Shown: positions 43,544 through 51,431 of the stretch, one piece after another
Layout: every line of letters starts with the position of its first letter
How positions within the stretch are numbered: position 1 is the stretch's first letter
Assembly (NCBI RefSeq): GCF_000021685.1
Contig: NC_011959.1
Span: 1,116,001 to 1,180,000 of the forward strand
Length of the DNA: 64,000 nt
Direction of reading: 5' to 3'
Source: Thermomicrobium roseum DSM 5159
GTDB taxonomy: Bacteria; Chloroflexota; Chloroflexia; Thermomicrobiales; Thermomicrobiaceae
Made by a program: the position numbers and the translations under genes
The notes under the pieces: generated by a model
Databases searched by the model: none
What the model saw: only the letters and a program-made list of their open reading frames with translations
What the model was told of the DNA's origin: nothing

Positions 43544-43577
43544 AGCCGGTGGCGTGTCGCGCACCGGAGGTGAAAGC

Positions 43578-44042
43578 TTGGAGCAGCGTGACGAAATCAT
43601 CGAAGCGATCATTCGCGAGATGCGCGAGATCGTCGCCTACGTGCACCGGCGCAGCCCGCCGCCGTTGTTGGCCTGGGACCTCTCGATGGCCCAACTGAAG
43701 GTGCTCTTCGCGCTCGCCTGCCGTGGCCCCCTCACGGTTAGCGAGGTCGCTGAGCGACTCCGCATCAGTCCACCGACGGCGAGCCACTTGATCGAGCGGT
43801 TGACTCAGCTGGGATTGGTGACGAGGCGCGAAGACGAGCGCGATCGTCGGCGCACGCTCGTCGGATTGACAGCCGACGGCCGAGTAGTGCTCGATCAGCT
43901 GCGCCAGGGCAGCGAGCACACCTGGCGAGACCTCTTGAGCGACCTGGCAAGCGAGGACCTGCAGGCATTGCTGCGTGGGCTCCGTGCGCTCGCCAGAGCC
44001 GCCCGTCGAGCGAGTGACGAGACGAGGGAACGGGTGAGGTGA
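43578..44042 (+). CDS. MarR-family transcriptional regulator
   Basis: ~154 aa winged-helix regulator. SMAQLKVLFALACRGPLTVSEVAERLRISPPTASHLIERLTQLGLVTRREDERDRRRTLVGLT carries the HTH and wing (read in parts). The TTG at 43578 is 7 bases after GGAGG (43566-43570) and is preferred over an in-frame ATG at 43554 that precedes that ribosome site. It overlaps or abuts the MFS gene, so the pair is an operon in which MarR probably represses itself and the exporter until an inducer binds. Confidence 0.88.
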   Translation: MEQRDEIIEAIIREMREIVAYVHRRSPPPLLAWDLSMAQLKVLFALACRGPLTVSEVAERLRISPPTASHLIERLTQLGLVTRREDERDRRRTLVGLTADGRVVLDQLRQGSEHTWRDLLSDLASEDLQALLRGLRALARAARRASDETRERVR

Positions 44043-44044
44043 GT

Positions 44045-45667
44045 ATGGAAACACAAACTGTTCGCGAGACAACCGCGATGGAACGGGCGCAGACCGAACG
44101 AAGTCGCCTCGCTTTGATCCTTCCAGGCCTTCTGCTCGGTATGTTGCTCGCCGCACTCGATCAGACGATCGTCGGAACGGCGATGCCGCGTGTCATTGCC
44201 GAACTCCAAGGGCTCGAACACTACGCGTGGGTCTTCACCGCCTATATGCTCACATCGACCGTCACGGTGCCACTCTACGGGAAGCTGTCGGATCTGTATG
44301 GTCGGCGAACCTTTTTCCTCTTCGGCATGATCGTCTTTCTGATCGGTTCAGCACTTTCGGGAATGGCGCAGAGCATGACCCAGTTGATCTTCTTCCGCGC
44401 TCTCCAAGGCATCGGGGGCGGTGCACTCTTCCCGATCGCCATCGCGATCGTCGGCGACCTCTTCCCACCGGCCGAGCGCGGTAAGTGGCAAGGACTGTTC
44501 GCCGCGGTTTTCGGTTTCAGCGCCATCATCGGGCCGAGCCTGGGAGGCTGGATCACTGATAACTGGGGATGGCGATGGGTGTTCTACGTCAACATGCCGG
44601 TCGGCGCTCTCGCTCTGCTCACGACCGGCCTGACGATGCCGAAGTTGGCCAGCGGGCGACAACATCGCATCGATTATCTCGGTGCCGCTCTGCTCGTTAG
44701 TGGCGTGACCCCGTTGCTCCTCGCTTTCTCCTGGGCAGGAACGGAATATCCGTGGAGTTCGCCACCCATCATCGGTCTTTTCGGGGCGAGCGCGCTCTTT
44801 CTCGTCCTGTTCGTCGCCGCAGAACTGCGAGCACCGGAGCCGATTCTGGATCTACGGCTGTTCGGCAATCGGATCTTCACCCCCACTTTGCTGGCTGCCT
44901 TCCTCATCGCCATCGGGATGTTCGGGACGATCCTGTACCTCCCGCTGTTCGTGCAAGCGGTGCTCGGCCGCACGGCGACCAATTCCGGCGCAGTTTTGAC
45001 CCCGATGATGCTCGGGTTCGTCTTTTCCAGCATCGTCGGTGGCCAGATCCTCTCGCGCACTGGACGATACAAAATCCTCGCCATCGGCACCGTTGCCGTC
45101 GCGGTCATCGGTATGTTTTTGCTCTCCCGGATGGACGTCACGACGACCAGTACGACCGTCGTCCGCAACATGATCATTCTCGGGCTCGGTATCGGAACGA
45201 CGATGAGCCTTTTCACGATCATCGTCCAAAACGCTTTCCCCGCTCAGCGACTGGGGGAGGTCACGTCGGCGCTCACCTTCTTTCGCTCGATCGGCGGTAC
45301 CGTGGGCGCCGCGATTCTGGGAACAGTGATGACGAACCGATTCCAGCACGAGCTCACGACCCGCATTCCCGATACGATCCGCGCGAGTATCCCTGCCCAA
45401 CAACTCGACGCGATCAAGAATCCGCAGGTCTTCATGAGCCCAGAAGCGATGCAGCAGATGCAGCAGCAAGCTGCCGCGTTCGGCCCACGTGGCCAGGAAA
45501 TGCTCCAACTCCTGCTTACTGCTGTTCGCCAATCCCTGGCCAGCGCGATCGATACCGTGTTTTTCGTGGGAATGCTGATCTTGATCGGCGCGTTCCTCCT
45601 TACCTTCTTCATCCCGGAAATACCTCTCCGCCGCCGCTCGCCGGGCGGAGCACCGTTGGCTCACTGA
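44045..45667 (+). CDS. 14-helix MFS exporter (DHA2 / EmrB-QacA family)
   Basis: ~540 aa multidrug-type proton antiporter. Motif D1 (LAALDQTIVGTAMPRVIAEL) in helix 1, motif A YGKLSDLYGRRTFF, motif B FRALQGIGGGALFPIAIAIVGDLFPPAERGKWQG, motif C GFSAIIGPSLGGWITDNWGWRWVFYVNMPVG. A long Gln/Met-rich extracytoplasmic loop lies before the last helix (EAMQQMQQQAAAFG). The ATG at 44045 follows GAGGTGAG; a GTG at 44039 overlapping the marR stop is an alternative. Regulated with marR. Substrate unknown. Confidence 0.92.
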   Translation: METQTVRETTAMERAQTERSRLALILPGLLLGMLLAALDQTIVGTAMPRVIAELQGLEHYAWVFTAYMLTSTVTVPLYGKLSDLYGRRTFFLFGMIVFLIGSALSGMAQSMTQLIFFRALQGIGGGALFPIAIAIVGDLFPPAERGKWQGLFAAVFGFSAIIGPSLGGWITDNWGWRWVFYVNMPVGALALLTTGLTMPKLASGRQHRIDYLGAALLVSGVTPLLLAFSWAGTEYPWSSPPIIGLFGASALFLVLFVAAELRAPEPILDLRLFGNRIFTPTLLAAFLIAIGMFGTILYLPLFVQAVLGRTATNSGAVLTPMMLGFVFSSIVGGQILSRTGRYKILAIGTVAVAVIGMFLLSRMDVTTTSTTVVRNMIILGLGIGTTMSLFTIIVQNAFPAQRLGEVTSALTFFRSIGGTVGAAILGTVMTNRFQHELTTRIPDTIRASIPAQQLDAIKNPQVFMSPEAMQQMQQQAAAFGPRGQEMLQLLLTAVRQSLASAIDTVFFVGMLILIGAFLLTFFIPEIPLRRRSPGGAPLAH

Positions 45668-45681
45668 TGAGTCGAAAGAGT

Positions 45682-45722
45682 CGTTCCGGCCAGTCGCTCT
45701 GCAATGACGGCTGGCCGGAACG
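45682..45722 (+). terminator. Hairpin terminator after the MFS exporter
   Basis: A 12-bp perfect stem (45682-45693 CGTTCCGGCCAG with 45711-45722) closes a 17-base loop 14 bases after the stop. No T-run follows. Confidence 0.65.
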
Positions 45723-45848
45723 TCCCCAGCGGGCGAAAGAGGAGCGAGCCGAGGCCTGGCTATCGCCGCCCCGAGGCCCCGCACGCTCGAACGACGCACG
45801 ATTTCCGCCATGATACGAGCCGGAGCGAGCGAAGCGAGAGTTCCCTGC

Positions 45849-45877
45849 TTGACGAGCAGCTGCTTCAGCGGTAGACT
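45849..45877 (+). promoter_or_regulatory. Sigma70-type promoter of the sulfur gene unit
   Basis: TTGACG (45849-45854), 17-base spacer, TAGACT (45872-45877); start expected near 45884. It lies 273 bases upstream of the OsmC start, leaving a long leader. Confidence 0.65.
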
Positions 45878-45906
45878 TTGCCCTCGCAAAGGAGTCGGTG
45901 GTACCG

Positions 45907-46032
45907 ATGCTGTTGCCGAACCGGTGCGACCGCGATCACGACCGCCTGCACTATTGCCTCGTTCCCCCCTGCCCGACGATGATCGGGGTCTATTCCTTCT
46001 GGCCTCGTATCTGCGACTGTAGTCTCCGCTAG
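45907..46032 (+). CDS. Possible Cys-rich leader peptide
   Basis: A 41-codon frame starts at ATG 45907 (or GTG 45898 in frame), a few bases after AAAGGAG (45888-45894), just behind the promoter. It encodes five cysteines (residues 7, 17, 22, 36, 38) and ends at TAG 46030-46032, ahead of a stable hairpin and then the OsmC gene. The spacing from ribosome site to ATG (12 bases) is long and to GTG (3 bases) short, so translation is uncertain. If real, it could sense cysteine charging and control the downstream sulfur-related genes. Composition alone does not prove coding. Confidence 0.35.
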   Translation: MLLPNRCDRDHDRLHYCLVPPCPTMIGVYSFWPRICDCSLR

Positions 46033-46088
46033 AGGTTTTCCCGATCTCTCATCTCTCATCGAGTGAACGAAGAACGCGCGGGAGCTTT

Positions 46089-46110
46089 CCGCTGCCGCAC
46101 ACGGCAGCGG
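46089..46110 (+). promoter_or_regulatory. Leader hairpin before the OsmC gene
   Basis: CCGCTGCCG (46089-46097) pairs perfectly with CGGCAGCGG (46102-46110) around a CACA loop, 39 bases before the OsmC ATG. No T-run follows; it could be an attenuator or an mRNA-stability element. Confidence 0.5.
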
Positions 46111-46149
46111 GAGTCCAAAGCGATGGTTCGACCTGTGCGGAGGAGAGAC

Positions 46150-46716
46150 ATGGCCATTCGCACCAACGGTATGCTCGTCAAGGAAGCTGTTTCCAATCTC
46201 GCAGCGGCGATTCGCGCCAATCCTCGGCTCGCGACCGGCACGACAACCGTGCGGGTCCACTGGCAAGGCGGAACGCAAGCGATCGGCCGCGTGCGCCAAT
46301 TCGAACCCATCGTCATCGACGAACCGCCAGCCTTCGGTGGTACGGACCGCGGACCGAATCCTGCAGAACTGCTGCTGGTCGCGCTCGGTGCCTGCCAGGA
46401 ACTGACACTCGCTGTCCTAGCTGAGCAGCTCGGACTCCAGATCGAGTCGATCGAAGTCGAGGTCCAGGGTGAACTCGACCTGCGCGGGTTCCTGGGTATC
46501 GATCGCGCGGTCCGACCAGGCTTCCAGCGTATCGAGATGACCGTCCACATCACGAGCCCGGAACCGGAAGAGCGGCTCCGCGACCTTCTCGACCTCGCTG
46601 ACCAGCTCTGTCCGGTATCCGACATGCTCCGCCAACCGGTTCCGACCGAGACGATTCTCGAGGTGTCCCACCCGATGGGTACCGGTGTCGACCCTGTCTT
46701 GACCACACGCCGATGA
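46150..46716 (+). CDS. OsmC/Ohr-family peroxiredoxin-like protein
   Basis: 188 aa. OsmC fold with the two reactive cysteines: the first in LVALGACQELTLAVLAEQLG, the second in ADQLCPVSDMLRQPV. HWQGGTQAIGRVRQFEPIVIDEPPAFGGTDRGPNPAELLL is the family N-terminal half (read in parts). Such proteins reduce organic hydroperoxides or act as sulfur-handling proteins (YhfA/SsuE-linked subgroup). The ATG at 46150 has GGAGGAGAG in front; the frame extends upstream through the leader hairpin and is not used. Followed after ~57 bases by a rhodanese, consistent with a thiol-related role. Confidence 0.87.
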   Translation: MAIRTNGMLVKEAVSNLAAAIRANPRLATGTTTVRVHWQGGTQAIGRVRQFEPIVIDEPPAFGGTDRGPNPAELLLVALGACQELTLAVLAEQLGLQIESIEVEVQGELDLRGFLGIDRAVRPGFQRIEMTVHITSPEPEERLRDLLDLADQLCPVSDMLRQPVPTETILEVSHPMGTGVDPVLTTRR

Positions 46717-46773
46717 CGCGATAGAGTATGGATGTCAGCTCAGTTGTCGTGAGGTGAAAGGGGAGGTCTCAGG

Positions 46774-47673
46774 ATGGCGACGCTGGAGATCGATCCGCGT
46801 GTTGCTGCCCGCGGGTACGCCCATCCCGAATCGCTCGTGACGACCGAGTGGGTCGCCGAGCACCTCAACGACCCGAATGTGCGCATCGTGGAAAGCGACG
46901 AAGACGTCCTGCTCTACGAACTCGGCCACATTCCGGGTGCCGTGAAGGTCGACTGGCATACCGATCTGCAAGACCCTGTTGTCCGCGATTTCATCGGCCC
47001 TGAGCAGTTCGCCGAGCTGTGCTCTCGACTGGGCATCACCCCGGAAACGCGCGTCGTGTTCTACGGTGACAAGAACAACTGGTGGGCTGCGTATGCCTTC
47101 TGGTTCTTCCGTTATATGGGCCACGGTCCATTGTCCATCATGGACGGTGGCCGCAAGAAGTGGGAGGCCGAAGGCCGACCGATGACGCGCGAGGTTCCCA
47201 GCTATCCTCGCACCAACTATCCGGTGCCCAAGCCGAATCCCGAACTCCGCGCCTTCCGCGACGAGGTGCTCGCCTTCATCGGTTATCGGGACCGCCAGAA
47301 GGTCGGCGAGCCGCGTGGTGCCCTGGTCGACGTGCGCAGTCCCGGCGAGTACCGCGGCGAACTCCTCCACATGCCGGACTACCCCCAGGAAGGAGCGCTC
47401 CGCGGTGGCCACATCCCGGGTGCCGCCAATATCCCGTGGGCACAGGCCGTCAACGAGGATGGCACGTTCAAGTCGCCGGAAGAACTGCGCAAGCTCTACG
47501 AGAGCCAGGGCGTGACACCGGACAAGGAAGTGATCGTCTACTGCCGGATCGGCGAACGATCCTCGCACACCTGGTTCGTGCTCCACGAACTGCTCGGCTA
47601 TCCGAAAGTCCGTAACTACGACGGTTCGTGGACCGAGTGGGGGAACGTCGTAGGAGTTCCGATCGAGCGGTAA
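46774..47673 (+). CDS. Thiosulfate/3-mercaptopyruvate sulfurtransferase (two-domain rhodanese)
   Basis: 299 aa, tandem rhodanese domains. The N-terminal inactive domain has ELGHIPGAVKVDWHTDLQDP and VVFYGDKNNWWAAYAFWFF. The C-terminal catalytic domain has LVDVRSPGEYRGE, GGHIPGAANIPWAQAVN and the active Cys loop YCRIGERSSHTWFVL. The CRIGERS loop is typical of thiosulfate sulfurtransferases rather than CG(S/T)GVT mercaptopyruvate types. ATG at 46774 follows GGGGAGG. Its neighbours (OsmC, IscU, SBP56) suggest sulfane-sulfur transfer in sulfide or methanethiol handling. Confidence 0.92.
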   Translation: MATLEIDPRVAARGYAHPESLVTTEWVAEHLNDPNVRIVESDEDVLLYELGHIPGAVKVDWHTDLQDPVVRDFIGPEQFAELCSRLGITPETRVVFYGDKNNWWAAYAFWFFRYMGHGPLSIMDGGRKKWEAEGRPMTREVPSYPRTNYPVPKPNPELRAFRDEVLAFIGYRDRQKVGEPRGALVDVRSPGEYRGELLHMPDYPQEGALRGGHIPGAANIPWAQAVNEDGTFKSPEELRKLYESQGVTPDKEVIVYCRIGERSSHTWFVLHELLGYPKVRNYDGSWTEWGNVVGVPIER

Positions 47674-47763
47674 GCGACAGGGTCGGGTGGTGCCGCACGC
47701 TGTCGCGCTGTCGCTCGAATCGGCTCCGGTTGGACCGGTGCACAGGATCACCGGGGGTGGGGG

Positions 47764-48198
47764 ATGAGTCAGAGCACCTTCGAGCTTCTCCGCGACCACG
47801 TCCGCAACCCGCGTCATCACGGTCCCTTGGAGGACGCCACCATCGTTCTCGAAGGTGGGAATCCAGAGTGCGGTGACGTGGTGACGGTCTACTTGAAGAT
47901 CGCCCCTGATGGCGAAACAATCGAGGATGTGCATTTCACCGGACAAGGTTGCGGTGTCAGTCAGGCCGCCGCGTCGCTTCTCATGGAGCGATTGCACCAA
48001 GGACATTGGACGATCGGTCGCATCGCAGCAGTCGACTTCAGTTTGGTGCAGGACCTCGTCGGTCCGGAAGCTGCTCGCTCCCGCCCCCGCTGTGCCTCGC
48101 TCGCCTTGAGCGTCCTCAAGGCGGCGATCCAGAAGTACGAGCGCGAACGCCGGCAGGCCCTGCTCGACACCACCCGCGGCGATGAGTCTTCACCATGA
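47764..48198 (+). CDS. IscU/SufU-type Fe-S cluster scaffold
   Basis: 144 aa. Three conserved cluster cysteines appear in GGNPECGDVVTVYLKI, FTGQGCGVSQAAASLL and SRPRCASLALSVLKAAI. The GQGC..SQA and RC..L patterns match SufU/IscU; the Gly-Ser-Cys spacing is closer to SufU of Gram-positives. No sufS, sufB or iscS is adjacent, so whether it is the general scaffold or a sulfur-relay protein for neighbours is open. ATG at 47764 follows a G-rich stretch. Confidence 0.9.
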   Translation: MSQSTFELLRDHVRNPRHHGPLEDATIVLEGGNPECGDVVTVYLKIAPDGETIEDVHFTGQGCGVSQAAASLLMERLHQGHWTIGRIAAVDFSLVQDLVGPEAARSRPRCASLALSVLKAAIQKYERERRQALLDTTRGDESSP

Positions 48199-48242
48199 GC
48201 GTGCTGAGGGAATGAGGCGAGTGCGACACGGGAGGTGATCCG

Positions 48243-49640
48243 ATGGCTACCTGGCGACCGGATCCGACCTTTTACCCTTCACCGCGCCTGGCGATGAAGG
48301 CACCACCGGAGAAACTTGCCTACGTCGTTCGGCTCAACCCGAACGGCAGCGGCAACGGTCAGCGCGATGCCATGTGCGTTGTGGATGTCGATCCGCAGTC
48401 GAGCACGTACGGCAAGATCGTCGGCGTCACCGAGATGCCGTACGAGGGGGGTGAGCTCCACCACTTCGGATGGAACGCCTGCAGCTCGATGCTCTGCCCG
48501 AACGCGCCGCACCCCCACGTGGAGCGACGCTACCTCGTCGTCCCTGATATCCGCAGCTCACACATCACGATCCTCGACACGAAGGAGGATCCCACGCAGC
48601 CACGGGTGGTCAAAGTCATCGATCCAGAAGAGTTGTACGAGCGCGCCTACTACGCGCGGCCACACACAGTGCACTGCGGTCCGGACGGCATCTACATCTC
48701 AGCACTGGGCACCCCAGAAGGCGAAGGCCCCGGAGGGATCTTCGTACTGGACCACGACACCTTCGAGGTACTCGGACGGTGGGAGATCGATCGCGGTGAT
48801 CAGTATCTGCACTATGACTTCTGGTGGCATCTGGGCTACGACACCATGATCACCAGCGAATGGGGTACACCGCGCATGGTCGAGCACGGCGTTCTCGGAG
48901 AGGAACTCCTCGCTGGCAAGTACGGCCACCGAATCCACCTCTGGGACCTCCATCGGCGACGCCGGCTCCAAGCGCTCGATTTGGGCAGCGAGCACCAGAT
49001 GGTTCTCGAGCTTCGCCCGGCCCATGACCCCACCAAGGCGTATGGTTTCGTCAACGCAGTCGTGAGCCTGAAGGATCTCTCCTCGAGTATCTGGCTCTGG
49101 TATCGCCACAACGGCGAATGGAAGATCCAGAAGGTGATCGAGATTCCAGCAGAACCAGCCGAAGAGGACCAGCTGCCGGATATTCTCAAACCGTTCAAGG
49201 CGGTACCGCCACTGGTCACCGATATCGACCTCAGTGTCGACGATCGCTTCCTCTACGTCTCCTGCTGGGGAACCGGCGAACTCCGCCAGTACGATGTCTC
49301 GGACCCGTTCGCTCCCAAACTCACCGGAGTGCTTCAGATCGGCGGAATCGTCCGGCGCGCTGGGCATCCCGCCGTCTCCGGTCCGCTCAACGGCGGCCCA
49401 CAGATGGTCGAGGTCAGCCGCGACGGTCGTCGCGTCTACTTCACGAACTCTCTCTATCTGCCGTGGGATGCCCAATTCTATCCGGACGGTATCCGCGGCT
49501 GGATGGTCAAGGTCGATGTAAACCCAGAGGGCGGCATGCAGTTCGACCCCAACTTCTTCGTGGACTTCGGGGATCAGCGAGCACACCAGATCCGCCTCCA
49601 GGGTGGCGACGCATCGAGCGACTCCTATTGCTACCCGTGA
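48243..49640 (+). CDS. SBP56-family selenium-binding protein / methanethiol oxidase
   Basis: 465 aa beta-propeller protein. Family motifs: FYPSPRLAMKAPPEKLAYV, ELHHFGWNACSSMLCPN, PHTVHCGPDGIYISALG, FWWHLGYDTMITSEWGTP, LVTDIDLSVDDRFLYVSCWGTGELRQYDVSDPF, HPAVSGPLNGGPQMVEVS and GDASSDSYCYP (each quoted in part). Bacterial relatives (MtoX) oxidise methanethiol to formaldehyde, H2S and H2O2, which suits the adjacent rhodanese and peroxidase-like OsmC. No signal peptide is present, so it appears cytoplasmic. ATG at 48243 after GGGAGGTGATCCG. Copper ligands are likely among the conserved His residues. Confidence 0.92.
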   Translation: MATWRPDPTFYPSPRLAMKAPPEKLAYVVRLNPNGSGNGQRDAMCVVDVDPQSSTYGKIVGVTEMPYEGGELHHFGWNACSSMLCPNAPHPHVERRYLVVPDIRSSHITILDTKEDPTQPRVVKVIDPEELYERAYYARPHTVHCGPDGIYISALGTPEGEGPGGIFVLDHDTFEVLGRWEIDRGDQYLHYDFWWHLGYDTMITSEWGTPRMVEHGVLGEELLAGKYGHRIHLWDLHRRRRLQALDLGSEHQMVLELRPAHDPTKAYGFVNAVVSLKDLSSSIWLWYRHNGEWKIQKVIEIPAEPAEEDQLPDILKPFKAVPPLVTDIDLSVDDRFLYVSCWGTGELRQYDVSDPFAPKLTGVLQIGGIVRRAGHPAVSGPLNGGPQMVEVSRDGRRVYFTNSLYLPWDAQFYPDGIRGWMVKVDVNPEGGMQFDPNFFVDFGDQRAHQIRLQGGDASSDSYCYP

Positions 49641-49661
49641 GGCGATGACGCGACCGAACGG

Positions 49662-49690
49662 GAGCGCCCCGCCACTCTGGCGGGGCGCTC
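49662..49690 (+). terminator. Hairpin terminator after SBP56
   Basis: A 13-bp perfect stem (49662-49674 with 49678-49690) closes a CTC loop 22 bases after the stop; GTCTCGTGTT follows. Good candidate for the end of the sulfur unit. Confidence 0.8.
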
Positions 49691-49718
49691 GTCTCGTGTT
49701 CGGCTGAATGGAGACGGG

Positions 49719-50387
49719 ATGCAGAACGATCTCTGGGCCTGGTTGTCGCTGGTTTTGCTCGGCGCCTTTCACGGCGCCAATCCAGCCATGGGCTGGCTCT
49801 TTGCCGTCGCGCTCGGGTTACAGGAACAACGGCTCGCCGCGGTTCTCGCCGCGCTTCTCCCCATCGCACTGGGCCACGCTGCAGCCATCGCCGTGATCGC
49901 GGTGCTGACCGTCTTCCTCGGCGAGACACTTCCTCAGCCGATTCTCCTTCTGGGCGCCGGAGTTGTGCTGCTCGGCTTCGCTGGATGGCGCCTCTGGCGT
50001 CGCTTCCGTCACCCGCGCACGCGTTTTCGAGCGACCCACCGCGAACTCACCGTTTGGTCGTTTCTTATGGCCACTGCCCATGGTGCCGGGCTGATGATCG
50101 CTCCGGTTCTGATCGCGTTGACCAGCAGGGGTAGCACCCCGGTTCCTGATAGTCACCTCGAGCACGGAATGGGACTCGGTAGCTCGCTCGGAGTCGCGTT
50201 GGCCGCCACGCTGGTCCACACCACGGCCATGTTCGCCACGATGACTGTCATCGCGATCATCGTATACCGTGAACTCGGAGTGGAGATCCTCCGCCACGCC
50301 TGGGTCAACATCGACCTCATCTGGATCGTCGTCCTCGTGGCGACCGGGTTACTCACGGCCGCACTCGGCCTGCGAGCGATCGTGTGA
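49719..50387 (+). CDS. Polytopic membrane protein, unknown transporter-like
   Basis: 222 aa with about six hydrophobic helices. First helix carries GAFHGANPAMGWLFAVALGLQE, helix 2 has LLPIALGHAAAIAVIAVLT, later FLMATAHGAGLMIAPVLIAL and LVHTTAMFATMTVIAIIVY. Conserved histidines within helices (AFHGANP, GHAAA, AHGAG, VHTTA) recall metal exporters of the LysE/NicO superfamily, but I cannot assign it. ATG at 49719 after GGAG. It follows the SBP56 terminator, so it is probably a separate unit. Confidence 0.65.
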   Translation: MQNDLWAWLSLVLLGAFHGANPAMGWLFAVALGLQEQRLAAVLAALLPIALGHAAAIAVIAVLTVFLGETLPQPILLLGAGVVLLGFAGWRLWRRFRHPRTRFRATHRELTVWSFLMATAHGAGLMIAPVLIALTSRGSTPVPDSHLEHGMGLGSSLGVALAATLVHTTAMFATMTVIAIIVYRELGVEILRHAWVNIDLIWIVVLVATGLLTAALGLRAIV

Positions 50388-50390
50388 GCG

Positions 50391-51299
50391 TCACTCGGCG
50401 CGACTGCTCGCCTGTTCGGCGACGGCAGCGTGTTCTGACACGTCCTCCTCGGAGAGGACGTCGATTGCAAAGCGGCGTAACAATCCCGCGATCGACACCG
50501 CGGGATACGGTATCGGATCGACCGGATGACCGGGTGCGTGCGAATCGGAACCCGCACTGGCCAAAAGGCCGAACCGTGCGCACCAGGCGCGCAGTGTCTC
50601 CGTTTGCTCCAGTGTATGCGAGCGGTAATGCGCCTCCAAACCATCGATCGGGATCTCCATTCGCATCCGCTCGAGCGTCTCCACGGTGAGGACACCAGCC
50701 CCATCGTCACGGCCGGGATGCGCCAGGATGCAAATACCGCCCGCCTCGTGCGCTGCCGCCACCGCGCGCGACAAAGGCACATCGACCGTCATCGGCTCGC
50801 CGAGACGCTTTGTGATCTCGTGCGCAGTGGCGAGGTTGGTGGCAGACCCCTCCTGAATCAGCGCCAACAAGACATGATGTGGTCGCAGCGGACGCCCTCC
50901 GACGATCTCGCGAAGCGCGCGCAACCGGTATCCGTTGCGTTCCAGCGCGACGATCGCTCGCGCTGCCTCCGCCCACAGTCGATCGGCTAATTCGTCCAGT
51001 ATCGCGCGGAAAGCACGCGCTGTTGGCAACGCTGGGTCCACCCCGTAGACGAGCAGGTGCCACTGCCGATCCGCCCAGCGCGTCGTCACCTCGACACCCG
51101 GGACGATGACGAGTCCGTACTTCTTCCCCAGCTCGATCGCATCGTCGACCGCAGCCATCGTATCGTGGTCACACAGTGCAGCCACACGAAAACGCTTCGT
51201 GGCCAAGTAGTCGATGAGTTCGGCGACAGTCCAGCGTCCGTCACTCGCCAGTGTGTGCAAGTGCAGGTCCACCGCATCGTGAGCGAAAATCGAGTGCAT
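50391..51299 (-). CDS. PHP-domain phosphoesterase (nucleoside bisphosphate phosphatase-like)
   Basis: 302 aa. PHP metal-site motifs: DLHLHTLASDGRWTVAELI, ALCDHDTMAAVDDAI, GVEVTTRW, ILAHPGRDDG, DGLEAHYRSH and ASAGSDSHAPGHPVDP. It resembles YciV/RnaAM, which hydrolyse 3',5'-nucleoside bisphosphates or short RNA 5' ends. ATG at 51299 is ~7 bases after GGGAGGAAG. Divergent to the Nif3 gene with ~130 bases between them. Three-metal site complete, so likely active. Confidence 0.88.
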   Translation of the reverse strand: MHSIFAHDAVDLHLHTLASDGRWTVAELIDYLATKRFRVAALCDHDTMAAVDDAIELGKKYGLVIVPGVEVTTRWADRQWHLLVYGVDPALPTARAFRAILDELADRLWAEAARAIVALERNGYRLRALREIVGGRPLRPHHVLLALIQEGSATNLATAHEITKRLGEPMTVDVPLSRAVAAAHEAGGICILAHPGRDDGAGVLTVETLERMRMEIPIDGLEAHYRSHTLEQTETLRAWCARFGLLASAGSDSHAPGHPVDPIPYPAVSIAGLLRRFAIDVLSEEDVSEHAAVAEQASSRAE

Positions 51300-51431
51300 G
51301 GTCGCTTCCTCCCGCCCCAGTATTCCCGAGAACACCGCCGTTCGACCACCGCGCACATTCCTCGCGCTCCTCACTCTGGAGGTTCAACGACGACCGAGTC
51401 CATGGCAGAATCGGGGCAGGAGGGACCATTC

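Noticed and set aside
43257..43577. Classical oriC with TTATCCACA boxes
   Set aside because: No such box found by eye on either strand in the gap; only the inverted repeat and AT-rich core are reported.
46735..48006. A 423-codon minus-strand frame over rhodanese and IscU genes
   Set aside because: Complement of conserved enzymes with catalytic cysteines on the plus strand; no independent evidence.
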